From NCBI GenBank assembly GCA_015066745.1, contig SVNW01000002.1, forward strand, positions 41,333 through 105,332: 64,000 nt of DNA. Reading direction: 5' to 3'. The notes beneath the pieces are model-generated. The model made no database searches. It was not told where the DNA came from and was given only the letters and a program-made list of their open reading frames with translations. Each line of letters starts with the position of its first letter. Within the stretch, counting starts at the first letter, position 1. This document shows, in pieces, positions 15,473 through 24,319 of the stretch. Made by a program: the position numbers and the translations under genes. The DNA is from Ruminococcus sp. Lineage in GTDB: Bacteria; Bacillota; Clostridia; Oscillospirales; Ruminococcaceae.

Positions 15473-17225
15473 AATCTGTCACCTCATTACTATCCGGGAA
15501 AGGTATAATAAGCTCTATCTCACAGTATTCTCCTTCTACACTACGTATCTCCACAACGTCTTCTATACGTTTTATGTGATAGAAGTTTCTTATTCTGTCT
15601 ATTGTACCTTTAAAACCGAAACTTTTTTTATTCTGACCGCTCATTAACTGAGCGATCTCATCTTTTCCCATCCCTATACCGCTGTCATATATTACTATAT
15701 GTATTTTATCATCTATAGAGTATATGCTTATTTTAATTATGCCTTTTTCTCCTTTGGGACGTATCCCATGATAAATGCAGTTTTCCACAAGTGGCTGAAG
15801 TATCAGTTTCAGTATCACGACAGGTTTGAGATCTTCCTGTATATAATACTGGTCTTCAAAAAGATTGTCATATCTGTACCTGAGAAGTTTTATATAACTT
15901 TTAACAATGTCAACTTCATCTGCGATCGTGATATTATCGTTTCCTTTACTTAAAAACTTTCTGTAAAAGTTACCCATAGTCTCAACCGCTTCATAAACTT
16001 CTTCTCTTGAGTTTTCAAAAGCCATACAGCCTATGGTGTTAAGTGTATTATATAAAAAATGCGGTTTTATCTGTTCCTGTATAACATTCATCTCGGCTAT
16101 CTGCCTCTGCTTTTCCTGTTCAACAACTTCTTCGATAAGCTTATTTATACGGATTATCATATCATTATAGCATTTTTTCAGTCTGCCTATTTCGTCATCA
16201 TTGGTTTCTATACTAAGACAAGGCGGAGTTTCACCGTCTACATTTTTCATATTGTCCGCAAGCATTTTTACAGGATACGTTATGTATTTATTTATAAATG
16301 TATTCAGGATAAGCAATACAGAAGACACTATAAATATAACAAGCAGAATGGTAGCTATCGTATTTGTAGTAAGCCCTGAAAAATAACGGATAGGAGTACG
16401 GCATACCAAAACAATATCCGTATCAGGAACTTTACGACTGCTTATTATGCATTTTCCGATTTTTTCAGAAAAATCACCACTTAAAAGCTCTGATTTTCGT
16501 TCACGTATTATATCGGTCTTTTCTTTTGGAATAGTAGAATATATAACTTTTCCTTTGTCATCCATATACATTATGCTGTCTTCGCCTTCAGAAAAGTTTT
16601 CATAATCAGCAACAAGCTTACTCACATTTATATTTATAACCAGCATTCCAAGAGGTTTCTGTGTGTCAAGGTCATTTATCAGTCTTGCAAACGATACTAC
16701 ATTAAGAGAAGTATTGTAAACAAAAGCACCTTTTGTATTTGATATTATCTGATAACCTCCGTCAAGTGAGGCGACTTTTCCATACCAGTCATCTGCAAAA
16801 ATTATAAACTCATCAGGCTTTATTATTCCTATACCGGTATTTACATAACTTTTATCATTTCTGAAAATAAACACTGAATAACTTCCCGAATAAGAATTAA
16901 GTATATGATATATTTCTCTCTGGACCGTACTTGCATTTACACTTTTTGCGTTTTCACTGCTGATAAACTCAACTACAGTATCATTGAACATTATCATTTT
17001 ACTCATATTATTTACGTTGTTTACAACTGACAGTATACTTTGTTCAGCAGAATTTAACCTGTCATTATTTTTCTGAAATGATGTTTCAAGGACTTGATTT
17101 TTCATAAGAGAATAGAAAAAAACCGAACACAAAAGCATACATATTATTATTGTTACAACAAATATATACTGTACTTTGGTTTTTATACTTTGATTTAAAA
17201 ATTTATCTGCAAATTTTTTCATCAT
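15465..17225 (-). CDS. YesM-type sensor histidine kinase
   Basis: 586 residues (the second codon is also ATG, so 585 is possible; RBS GGGGGAG). Membrane segments at about 18-42 and 288-312 bracket a ~245-residue extracellular sensor region. A HAMP-like linker follows. The His_kinase domain has the phosphoacceptor in QIKPHFLYNTLNTI, then the ATP-binding N box (LQPLVENCIYHG) and G box (DSGIGMGKDEI). This LytS/YesM family phosphorylates the AraC-type regulator encoded next. Only 31 nt separate it from the J-domain gene upstream and no terminator is visible, so it seems to be co-transcribed with the chaperone pair. That is an unusual arrangement for a sugar-sensing system. Confidence 0.92.
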   Translation of the reverse strand: MMKKFADKFLNQSIKTKVQYIFVVTIIICMLLCSVFFYSLMKNQVLETSFQKNNDRLNSAEQSILSVVNNVNNMSKMIMFNDTVVEFISSENAKSVNASTVQREIYHILNSYSGSYSVFIFRNDKSYVNTGIGIIKPDEFIIFADDWYGKVASLDGGYQIISNTKGAFVYNTSLNVVSFARLINDLDTQKPLGMLVININVSKLVADYENFSEGEDSIMYMDDKGKVIYSTIPKEKTDIIRERKSELLSGDFSEKIGKCIISSRKVPDTDIVLVCRTPIRYFSGLTTNTIATILLVIFIVSSVLLILNTFINKYITYPVKMLADNMKNVDGETPPCLSIETNDDEIGRLKKCYNDMIIRINKLIEEVVEQEKQRQIAEMNVIQEQIKPHFLYNTLNTIGCMAFENSREEVYEAVETMGNFYRKFLSKGNDNITIADEVDIVKSYIKLLRYRYDNLFEDQYYIQEDLKPVVILKLILQPLVENCIYHGIRPKGEKGIIKISIYSIDDKIHIVIYDSGIGMGKDEIAQLMSGQNKKSFGFKGTIDRIRNFYHIKRIEDVVEIRSVEGEYCEIELIIPFPDSNEVTDYV

Positions 17226-17256
17226 TGTTATCCACTCCCCCTATATAATAAGTTTT

Positions 17257-18081
17257 TTATTCCGGCGACAAGGCTATCGCCAATAACAGCAGTAAAACAG
17301 CCACAAACCAACCGATTTTGCTTAGTTTTCTTTTTCTTATACTGTTTACGTAATAATATAATTTTCTTTTACCGGTTACATCTACATAATATATATCAAA
17401 CTCCGGATTATACACTATTTTGCATTTTTCGCCTATTGTACTGCAAAACAAAGATGCAACATGAAGAGAAAATCTTTTTCTTTCAAGTATAGAATCAATC
17501 ACCGTATGATTTGCCTTGTCCGACAAAACTTTACAGACATCACTGTCTGACAAAAATGTCTTCCAGATAGTATAACTGCTCGCAACATCATGATCATCAG
17601 CAAGTTCTTTGAGTTTTGACAATACAAGTTTTTTTACAAATTTATCTCTTTCCTGCGGATTTTTCAGATGTATATTACGATTTCTTATAACATCGACATC
17701 ATCAAAATCAAAATCGTATTTTTCTTCATTGGCTTTACTGCTTTCCTTATAAAAAGTCTCCTCAACCGGTATGCTACTGTCATTTTCTGTTTCTTTGCGA
17801 GGATAGTATGTATATAATTCCTCTACGTTTCCGGGTGTTATCCCAAGTTCGGTTATGTCTATATAAACCACATCATCTACTGTATCCGAACTGACGATAA
17901 AAGCCTCATTTTTATCTGATTTGTCTGAGGCATATTTCAGTGCCTGCTTGTATGCGTCATGTATTTTTCTGAACTGTTCGGGAAACTCTTCAGGATTGTT
18001 CTTTTTGGCAGCAGCTGCATAAGCTCTTTTTATTTTTTTTATATCTGTCGTTTGTTCTATCCCAAGTATATCCCACCACAT
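17257..18081 (-). CDS. Tail-anchored J-domain protein with altered HPD motif
   Basis: 274 residues from the ATG at 18081, which has GGGGG ten nt upstream and starts 4 nt after the Hsp70 stop. An alternative ATG at 18102 overlaps the Hsp70 gene. The N-terminal J domain (MWWDILGIEQTTDIKKIKRA) is recognisable, but the loop that should read HPD is NPE (residues 29-31), so the key His is absent. This may weaken or change Hsp70 ATPase stimulation. A variable acidic region follows, then a helical middle. A single C-terminal membrane segment (WFVAVLLLLLAIAL) is preceded by basic residues. The Hsp70 plus membrane J-protein pair recalls HscC with DjlB/DjlC in Escherichia coli. Confidence 0.85.
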   Translation of the reverse strand: MWWDILGIEQTTDIKKIKRAYAAAAKKNNPEEFPEQFRKIHDAYKQALKYASDKSDKNEAFIVSSDTVDDVVYIDITELGITPGNVEELYTYYPRKETENDSSIPVEETFYKESSKANEEKYDFDFDDVDVIRNRNIHLKNPQERDKFVKKLVLSKLKELADDHDVASSYTIWKTFLSDSDVCKVLSDKANHTVIDSILERKRFSLHVASLFCSTIGEKCKIVYNPEFDIYYVDVTGKRKLYYYVNSIRKRKLSKIGWFVAVLLLLLAIALSPE

Positions 18082-18085
18082 ACTG

Positions 18086-19759
18086 TCAGAACCCCCACTC
18101 ATCTATCATCTTTTCAAGCATACTGTATGCATTTCTGATTTCGTGTTTATTATTTGTCTGCAAAGTTCTTTTAAACCGTAAAAGATATTCTTTTATTATT
18201 TCTCTCTCATCAGGTAATGCTTCTTCGTAAAGAGCTTCTGCCCTTGATATAAGAAGGCGATTTTCTTCTTCATCAAAAGGACTTATCTTCAGAGCTTCAA
18301 GTTTTTTTATACATTCGCTTATCTGTTCATCTGTCATCTGATTTCTTTTACTCAAAATTGTTTTAGAATAATTTTTATTATCATTTGTTACAACATCTAC
18401 AACCAAAATGCCGTTTATATCATATGTAAGACGTACCGAACAAATGATTTCATCTTTTTTGGTCTTTGGACACTGTACTTCAAGTTCTCCGAGAAAAAGA
18501 TTTTTGGCAGGTAACATACTCTCACCCTGATATATCTTAATGTGAACACGTTCCTGATCATCTTTTATCGCATTGAAAATATTTACACGACTTGCCGGCA
18601 GAGATGTATTTCTCGGAATGAGAAATTCCATAAGTTCTTCATTTGTTTTTGTTTCATAAACAGATATTCCGAGAGAATAAGGACATATATCGGTAAGTAT
18701 TATATCTTTGAGTTCGTTGTTTCTTGCCTTTATTCCGCCGAATATACCTGCCCCGATAGCTATTGCCGTATCCGGATTTATACAGTTTTCAGGGCTTCTG
18801 TTCATAAGCTTTTCTATAAAAGCCTTGACTACAGGCATATGACATGAACCGCCGACAAGTATTATCTCTTCTATGTCGTCAACAGAACATCTGCTGTCGT
18901 GAAGAGCTTTTTTTATAGGAAACGATATTTTATTAAATATATCGGCAGAAATTTTTATTAATCTATTGTTATCAAGTACTGCCGAATACTGTTTTCCATC
19001 AATGTTTGATATCATAACTGTCATAGGAGAATCAGTGAGTGCCATTTTGCACTGTTCTGCATTTTTATATATTATAGCTCTGCTTTCAGGGCTGAGTGTA
19101 CTTTCATCAAGACCGTTTTCATCGCAGAAATATTTTACTATGGCATTGTTAAAATCTTTTCCGCCAAGCTGATTGTCCCCTGAAACGGCAAGAATTTCTA
19201 TAACACCATCAAAAGTATCGACAACAGATATATCCAATGTACCTCCGCCAAAATCAACTATCATATATGTACCGTCTTCAAACTTATTTTTCTCTATATA
19301 TGCCAGTGCCGCTGCCGATGGTTCATTTATAAGTCTTTCAACATTGAGTCCTGACAACTTTGCTGCAAGTTTTGTAGCGTTACGGCAGTTGTCATCAAAA
19401 TAAGCAGGAACACTTATAATAGCTTCTTCTACCGGTTCGCCAAGAAAAGCTTCGGCATCCTGTTTTATCTTTCTCAGTACAAAAGATGAAAGTTCTTCCG
19501 GAGAGTATTCATTTTCACCAAGTTTATATTTTCGATTTGTCCCCATATATCTTTTAAATTCTGACACTGTACATCCCGGATGAGAAATAAGTCTTTGTGC
19601 TGCTGCTTTTCCGACAAGCACTTCACCTTTTTCATCTATACTTACAGCAGATGGTGTATATATATCACCAAGAGAATTTTTTATCATTATTTTCTTTCCG
19701 TTTTTCCAGCACACTGCAAGGCTGTTTGTCGTTCCGAGATCAATACCTATTATAGCCAT
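18086..19759 (-). CDS. hscC: HscC-like Hsp70 chaperone
   Basis: 557 residues from the ATG at 19759 (MAIIGIDLGTTNS), with RBS AGGGGAG. A start 10 codons earlier has no RBS. The complete ATPase domain shows GIDLGTTNS, MIVDFGGGTLDISVVD, IILVGGSCHMP and EPSAAALAY. The substrate domain ends in VRLTYDINGILVVDV. The C-terminal helical tail is short (LISRAEALYEEALPDE), as in HscC-type Hsp70s of about 560 residues, and shorter than DnaK at about 610-640. No GrpE or CIRCE element is nearby, so it is not the housekeeping dnaK. It is first in an operon with the J protein and the two-component system, behind its own promoter. The symbol is by family resemblance. Confidence 0.88.
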   Translation of the reverse strand: MAIIGIDLGTTNSLAVCWKNGKKIMIKNSLGDIYTPSAVSIDEKGEVLVGKAAAQRLISHPGCTVSEFKRYMGTNRKYKLGENEYSPEELSSFVLRKIKQDAEAFLGEPVEEAIISVPAYFDDNCRNATKLAAKLSGLNVERLINEPSAAALAYIEKNKFEDGTYMIVDFGGGTLDISVVDTFDGVIEILAVSGDNQLGGKDFNNAIVKYFCDENGLDESTLSPESRAIIYKNAEQCKMALTDSPMTVMISNIDGKQYSAVLDNNRLIKISADIFNKISFPIKKALHDSRCSVDDIEEIILVGGSCHMPVVKAFIEKLMNRSPENCINPDTAIAIGAGIFGGIKARNNELKDIILTDICPYSLGISVYETKTNEELMEFLIPRNTSLPASRVNIFNAIKDDQERVHIKIYQGESMLPAKNLFLGELEVQCPKTKKDEIICSVRLTYDINGILVVDVVTNDNKNYSKTILSKRNQMTDEQISECIKKLEALKISPFDEEENRLLISRAEALYEEALPDEREIIKEYLLRFKRTLQTNNKHEIRNAYSMLEKMIDEWGF

Positions 19760-19805
19760 TATATTCTCCCCTTTTTTAGTCGAATGCATAAATAATTATA
19801 TATCT

Positions 19806-19834
19806 ATTATACTTTTTTTTATTAAGTTTTGCAA
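19806..19834 (-). promoter_or_regulatory. Promoter of the Hsp70/J-protein/two-component operon
   Basis: Minus strand: -35 TTGCAA (19829-19834), 17-nt spacer, -10 TATAAT (19806-19811). It lies about 45 nt upstream of the hscC-like start and downstream of the importer terminator. No CIRCE palindrome is present. Confidence 0.65.
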
Positions 19835-19894
19835 CTTATATTTTTCTGAAGTGATAATTTTCTTGATTTTCAACATTAAAAAAACCAAACAGAA

Positions 19895-19930
19895 ATCGGA
19901 CAGTACCACATCAATGTAATACTGCCCGAT
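19895..19930 (-). terminator. Terminator of the sugar ABC importer operon
   Basis: Minus strand: stem ATCGGGCAGTA/TACTGTCCGAT (one G-T pair), followed by TTTCTGTTTGGTTTTTTT. It begins about 30 nt after the stop of the second permease and separates the importer from the chaperone operon. Confidence 0.75.
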
Positions 19931-19961
19931 AATCATAAGGAGAAATATTTCATCTGTATTT

Positions 19962-20834
19962 TTAACCTTTTACTGCACCTGCAATAAGACTTTCCTGAAT
20001 CTTTTTACTCATAAATGAATAAATAAGCAATGTCGGGAATGTTGCTATACAAAGCGCAGCACCTATAGGACCCCATTTTGTTGTATATGAACCACAAAGT
20101 GTCTGTATTCCTACAGGAAGTGTTCTGTAATCAGAATCACTGATAAATATTACAGCGAACATAAGTTCATTCCATGCCTGAAGAAATGTAAAAATTGCAA
20201 CTGTTGAAATAGCCGGCATCATAAGAGGAAGCATTATCTTAAAAAAGATACCAAATGTTCCACAACCGTCTATACACGCTGATTCTTCAAGTTCTTCAGG
20301 AATATTTGCCATAAAGCTTCCGAAAATCATAATTGCCATTGCCAGTGCAAAAGCAGTATAAGGAATTATAAGAGCCTGATATGAATTGGTCATCTTAAAA
20401 GATCTGAGAATAAGAAATACAGGCAATATAGCTGCATGGATCGGAACAGTGAGACCGAGCATAAAAATATTATTAGCAAGCTCTCTGCCTTTCCATTTCA
20501 TTCTTGTCAGCGCATAGCACGCCATAAGAGCACATACAATAGTGAAGAAAATAGTAGCACCTGTTACTATAGCACTATTGATAAAATACTTGCCCATGTT
20601 TCCTACTTCCATAGCTTCTTTATAGTTTGAAAAGAGCCAGTTTTCAGGAAGTCCTATAACATTATCACCAAAGATCTCGTTATTTTCTTTAAGAGAGAAA
20701 GTAAACATCCAGTACAAAGGAAATACACATACCAATGTCCAGAAAATAAGAACTATATATGATATAATCGGAAACTTCTCTCTTGGAGTTGCCTTTTTAC
20801 CATTTATCTCGTTGTAAGTATAATTTTTTTTCAT
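19962..20834 (-). CDS. Carbohydrate ABC transporter permease (MalG/inner-membrane type 2)
   Basis: 290 residues from the ATG at 20834. The start overlaps the stop of the first permease (TAATG) and has RBS GGAGG; an upstream in-frame ATG at 20888 is inside that gene. Six membrane segments are expected. The EAA loop facing the ATPase is EELEESACIDGCGTFGIFFK. The end (SKKIQESLIAGAVKG) is typical of MalG-like sugar permeases. It works with the partner permease and the lipoprotein encoded upstream. No ATPase gene is present here. Importers of this class often share an MsmK-like ATPase encoded elsewhere. Confidence 0.95.
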   Translation of the reverse strand: MKKNYTYNEINGKKATPREKFPIISYIVLIFWTLVCVFPLYWMFTFSLKENNEIFGDNVIGLPENWLFSNYKEAMEVGNMGKYFINSAIVTGATIFFTIVCALMACYALTRMKWKGRELANNIFMLGLTVPIHAAILPVFLILRSFKMTNSYQALIIPYTAFALAMAIMIFGSFMANIPEELEESACIDGCGTFGIFFKIMLPLMMPAISTVAIFTFLQAWNELMFAVIFISDSDYRTLPVGIQTLCGSYTTKWGPIGAALCIATFPTLLIYSFMSKKIQESLIAGAVKG

Positions 20835-21715
20835 TAGTATTCCTCCGTCTTTATACAGCGTTTTATAAGAATCGCAAAGAAGAAACAAAGGAATATGATA
20901 GAAACTGCGATCGCACTTCCGAATCCATATCTGCTCTGTCCAAATATCATTGTAACCATAAGCGTACTTGGAACTTCACTTGCATGGTCAGGTCCACCGC
21001 CTGTAAGTACATATATCATATCAAAAGCTTTAAGTGAACCGGTAACCGCAAATATTACGCATATCTTTATAACCGGTTTAAGAAGTGGTATGATTATTCT
21101 TGTTGATACCTGCCAACCATTTGCACCATCTATCTTTGCAGCTTCGATAACATCAGGAGATACACTCTTTACACCTGCATACATAAGAAGCATATGATAT
21201 CCTACATACTGCCAGAGTGTTGGCATAAATACAGCAAGCAACGCTGTCTTTTGTTCACCTAGCCATGTATGACACCATGAATCAAGTCCCATTGCTTCAA
21301 GTGCAACATTAAGTATACCGTATCTTGGATTGTATATTTTAAGCCACAACTGACCGATAACAACTGTAGAGATAAGAACAGGAATAAAGAAGACTGTCAT
21401 AAAAAATCTTTCGCCCTTTATTCCTCTGGATATACGCAATGCAAGTGCAAGAGAAACTGGCAGCTGTATGAAAACTGACAATACTGCAAGCAACATTGCA
21501 TTCATTATAGTTTTAGGAAATCCTGCAGATTCACTTGTAAATAATTCTATATAGTTTTTCACTCCTATGAACTTCATTTCGGTTATGCCGTCCCATTCAT
21601 GAAAACTATATATAGCAGACATTATTATAGGAACAATGATGATCCCTATAAAAAGCACTGCCGCCGGAAATATAAACAGAAAAATTGCAAGTTTATTTTT
21701 ACGAATCTTGTCCAT
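20834..21715 (-). CDS. Carbohydrate ABC transporter permease (MalF-like type 1)
   Basis: 293 residues with six predicted membrane segments, starting after a short basic N-terminus (MDKIRKNKLAIFLFIFPAAV). The EAA loop is DVIEAAKIDGANGWQVSTRI, followed by IIPLLKP, typical of the MalF-type sugar permease family. It forms the membrane channel with the product of the overlapping downstream gene. A 134-nt gap separates it from the binding-protein gene. No strong terminator is seen in that gap, so a single transcript is likely. Confidence 0.95.
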   Translation of the reverse strand: MDKIRKNKLAIFLFIFPAAVLFIGIIIVPIIMSAIYSFHEWDGITEMKFIGVKNYIELFTSESAGFPKTIMNAMLLAVLSVFIQLPVSLALALRISRGIKGERFFMTVFFIPVLISTVVIGQLWLKIYNPRYGILNVALEAMGLDSWCHTWLGEQKTALLAVFMPTLWQYVGYHMLLMYAGVKSVSPDVIEAAKIDGANGWQVSTRIIIPLLKPVIKICVIFAVTGSLKAFDMIYVLTGGGPDHASEVPSTLMVTMIFGQSRYGFGSAIAVSIIFLCFFFAILIKRCIKTEEY

Positions 21716-21849
21716 ATAGAACCTGCCTTTGCTAAAGAATTTGCAATCACATTACAGTACTGACCGATTTCATAACCGGCCAGCTGCTATAATATGATTT
21801 AGGGGATTAGAAGAAAATTAAGATTGATTCTTAAGAAAATGTCTTTAAT

Positions 21850-23133
21850 TTATTTTTCCAACTGTTTAGCCATTTCAGACTGGAAGTCCTTTGGTGAAAG
21901 TGAACCAACGAAGAGTTTCTGGAGGAATGTAAGATATTCACCAGCATCTTCAGATTCCATAAGAGTATCAAACCAAAGTGTAAATGATGTTGCACCTGTA
22001 GCATATTTTGCAACCTGTTTTGTTAGTTCAGGCACTTCAGAATCATCATAATTAACCTGCCATGCAGGGATACCTGCACCTGAGAGATAACCATACTTGG
22101 ATACGCCCTTAGTTATTTCAAAAGCGAGTTCAGCCGAAAGATCCTTATGTTCTGTTGAAGCTGCAACCATAAGCGAGTCAGAACCGCCACCCATAAAGTC
22201 TGTCAATTTTGCATTTGATGAATTTATAACAGGAATAGGAGCAACTCCAAAATCGCTTGGATTTTCAGCATCTGTTCTGATAGATGCACCCATCCAGCTT
22301 CCTGTAAAGTACATAGCTGCATTTCCTCTGTAGAATTCTGCACTTGCTTCGTCATTTGAAAGACCTGCTGCACCTTCGATAAATGCACCCATGTCAACAA
22401 GTTCCTTTATAGCTTCTGCTGATTTAAGGAAGTCAGCTTCTGAGTAAGAACCGCCTTCTTTCTTGAGTACGCTGTAAAGCTTTTCAGGACCTACTGATTT
22501 TAATGTAAGAGCATCGTGGAGCATTGCAAGAACCCACTTATCCTTAGCACTTGTACCGATCGGTGTTACACCGTTGTCGATGAATTTCTGACATGCATCT
22601 TTAAATTCTGTCCAGTTTTCAGGAACTTTAATGCCGTTGTCATCAAATAATTTCTGATTGTACCACATTACTGAAATAGGTGTACACATAACTGAACCGT
22701 AAAGTTTTCCGTCATATATCAGATTTGAAACAGCTGCTCTTGAAAGCTCTGATTCATATTTTTTGTAGTAGTCATCAAGCTGAAGTACTTTTCCTGAATC
22801 AACGAATGACTGTGAAAAACCGCCTGCCCATGTAAAGAATACGTCAGGCAACTCATTGGCAGCAACAGCTGATTTGATCTTTGTCTTGTAAGACTCGTTC
22901 TCAAATGTTTCATGTACGATCTTAACATTTTCGTGAGAAGCTTCAAAGTCTTTTATAGCCTGCTCATATGCGTCGTGGAAAGCATCGCTCTCTGTGGAAA
23001 TACTCCAGAGTGTAAGTTCGATCTTTCCATCTGCACTTTTTCCGGCACCTTCATCTTCTTTGCCACATCCGGTAAAACAACCTGCGAGCATTGCTGTAGC
23101 TGCAACTGCACTAATAACTCTCTTGAATTTCAT
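21850..23133 (-). CDS. Sugar-binding lipoprotein of the ABC importer
   Basis: 427 residues. The signal peptide has a lipobox (MLAGCFTGC), so the protein is anchored by a lipidated Cys outside the membrane. The mature part has the family-1 extracellular solute-binding layout (ELTLWSIS, YEQAIKDFEASHENVKIV, AMYFTGSWM). The ligand is probably a mono- or oligosaccharide but cannot be fixed from sequence. It is the first gene of the importer operon, with RBS AGGAGGG. The -35 hexamer of the candidate promoter is poor, which would suit activation by an AraC-type regulator. Confidence 0.95.
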   Translation of the reverse strand: MKFKRVISAVAATAMLAGCFTGCGKEDEGAGKSADGKIELTLWSISTESDAFHDAYEQAIKDFEASHENVKIVHETFENESYKTKIKSAVAANELPDVFFTWAGGFSQSFVDSGKVLQLDDYYKKYESELSRAAVSNLIYDGKLYGSVMCTPISVMWYNQKLFDDNGIKVPENWTEFKDACQKFIDNGVTPIGTSAKDKWVLAMLHDALTLKSVGPEKLYSVLKKEGGSYSEADFLKSAEAIKELVDMGAFIEGAAGLSNDEASAEFYRGNAAMYFTGSWMGASIRTDAENPSDFGVAPIPVINSSNAKLTDFMGGGSDSLMVAASTEHKDLSAELAFEITKGVSKYGYLSGAGIPAWQVNYDDSEVPELTKQVAKYATGATSFTLWFDTLMESEDAGEYLTFLQKLFVGSLSPKDFQSEMAKQLEK

Positions 23134-23197
23134 AGGTATAAAACCCTCCTGTAATGTTTAATGTTTTTGTATGTTTTTCACATTTCTTATGTCTTTG

Positions 23198-23226
23198 ATT
23201 ATACATTGTTTTTTGCTTTTTTAAAA
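23198..23226 (-). promoter_or_regulatory. Candidate promoter of the sugar importer operon
   Basis: Minus strand: -10 TATAAT (23198-23203) with a weak -35 position TTTTAA 17 nt away (23221-23226). A perfect -10 with a poor -35 suggests activator dependence. The gene-free stretch 23134-23446 also holds an 11-bp inverted repeat and the SDR terminator. I see no ORF in it. Confidence 0.35.
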
Positions 23227-23347
23227 CGTATATATTTTACTGATTAGGGTAATATTTTTACTTGTTACTCTTTAAAATATAATTTATATGCATTTGTAAC
23301 AAACAATATTAATTTTTTCTGTATGTTTTGTCATTAAGACGAATCAC

Positions 23348-23382
23348 AATCGCAATATTTGCACATTGCAGATATTGCGATT
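23348..23382. repeat. Perfect 11-bp inverted repeat upstream of the importer operon
   Basis: AATCGCAATAT (23348-23358) and ATATTGCGATT (23372-23382) are exact inverted copies separated by 13 nt. They lie between the importer promoter region and the SDR terminator. Either an operator-like site or part of an extended RNA hairpin is possible. Confidence 0.5.
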
Positions 23383-23390
23383 ATTGCGAA

Positions 23391-23427
23391 AAAAACGTAT
23401 CACTGTCCGATGACAGGATACGTTTTT
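23391..23427 (-). terminator. Bidirectional terminator after the SDR gene
   Basis: Stem AAAAACGTATC/GATACGTTTTT with inner CTGTC/GACAG and loop CGAT (one bulged A). A T run follows on both strands. It starts about 20 nt after the SDR stop. Confidence 0.8.
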
Positions 23428-23446
23428 TATATATAATATAATTATC

Positions 23447-24181
23447 TTAAAGTTCTTTTTCAGCTTTTGTAACAGCTTCTGACAATTCCATACCTGTAAA
23501 CATCTGAGCCGGGAAAAGTCTTCCGCTCTTTTTGTCATCTACAAATGCTGCAACACACATTCCCGGAATAGAACTTTCAGGAGAATTTGGTGCTTTTGGT
23601 CCACCAAGGTCTGTTCTGCACCAGCCCGGATCTGTAAGACTTATCATTACATCAGTACCGTCAAGTTTTGAGCCAAGATCTGTTGTAACCTTGTCAAGAG
23701 CCGCCTTGCTTGCAGAATATCCTGCCTGCTCCGGTTCATTTTTTATACCGCTAGTCACATTGATAACTCTGCCGAAACCATTTTCGATCATCTTAGGAAG
23801 GAAATGATAACAAATCATAACAGGAGCTATCGTATTTATATTGAAGCTTTCTGTAAAGTCACTTACAGGTGTTTTAAAGTATTCTGTTCTGTATGCGATC
23901 TGTACTGCTGCATTGTTGAATACTATCTCAACATTTACACCTGATCCATCTATTTCACCAAGCATCTTCTGTACAGAATCCATTGAGGACAATTCTGCTT
24001 CTACTGCAAATGCCTGTACCCCCATACTCTTCACCTGTTCAAGAACTTTAACAGTATGCTCTTTATTTCTGCTGTGAAGAATAAGATTTGCGCCGTGCTT
24101 CGCCATAAAAATCGCTATATTATATCCTATACCTCTGCTCGCACCTGTTATGAGACACCATTTACCTTTTACATTTACCAA
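23447..24181 (-). CDS. Short-chain dehydrogenase/reductase
   Basis: 244 residues, classical SDR length. It has the nucleotide-binding motif TGASRGIG (residues ~13-20), NNAA, and the catalytic Ser/Tyr/Lys region (VTSGIKN, then YSASK). It uses NAD(H) or NADP(H) to oxidise or reduce an alcohol or ketone. The substrate is not predictable. The gene is divergent from an AraC-type regulator with about 140 nt between them, so the regulator may control it. It has its own terminator downstream. Confidence 0.93.
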   Translation of the reverse strand: MVNVKGKWCLITGASRGIGYNIAIFMAKHGANLILHSRNKEHTVKVLEQVKSMGVQAFAVEAELSSMDSVQKMLGEIDGSGVNVEIVFNNAAVQIAYRTEYFKTPVSDFTESFNINTIAPVMICYHFLPKMIENGFGRVINVTSGIKNEPEQAGYSASKAALDKVTTDLGSKLDGTDVMISLTDPGWCRTDLGGPKAPNSPESSIPGMCVAAFVDDKKSGRLFPAQMFTGMELSEAVTKAEKEL

Positions 24182-24220
24182 TGGGAATTCACTCCTTATG
24201 AAATTTTGTTTTCAAAAAAC

Positions 24221-24249
24221 TTTACAACGATTTTTTTTTATTATATAAT
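24221..24249 (+). promoter_or_regulatory. Promoter of the AraC-type regulator gene
   Basis: Plus strand: -35 TTTACA (24221-24226), 17-nt spacer, -10 TATAAT (24244-24249). It lies about 70 nt upstream of the regulator start, in the intergenic region shared with the divergent SDR gene. Confidence 0.7.
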
Positions 24250-24319
24250 AGAATTAATAATAAATCTATCAAATTACTATAAATCCTATCAAAAATATAT
24301 TATGAGGAGCGGAATTTAT

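Noticed and set aside
19760..19961. CIRCE or heat-shock control element before the HscC-like gene
   Set aside because: No TTAGCACTC-N9-GAGTGCTAA sequence is present. An ordinary promoter explains the region.
19962..23133. Missing ABC ATPase gene in the importer operon
   Set aside because: Not an anomaly: such sugar importers often use a shared MsmK-like ATPase encoded elsewhere.
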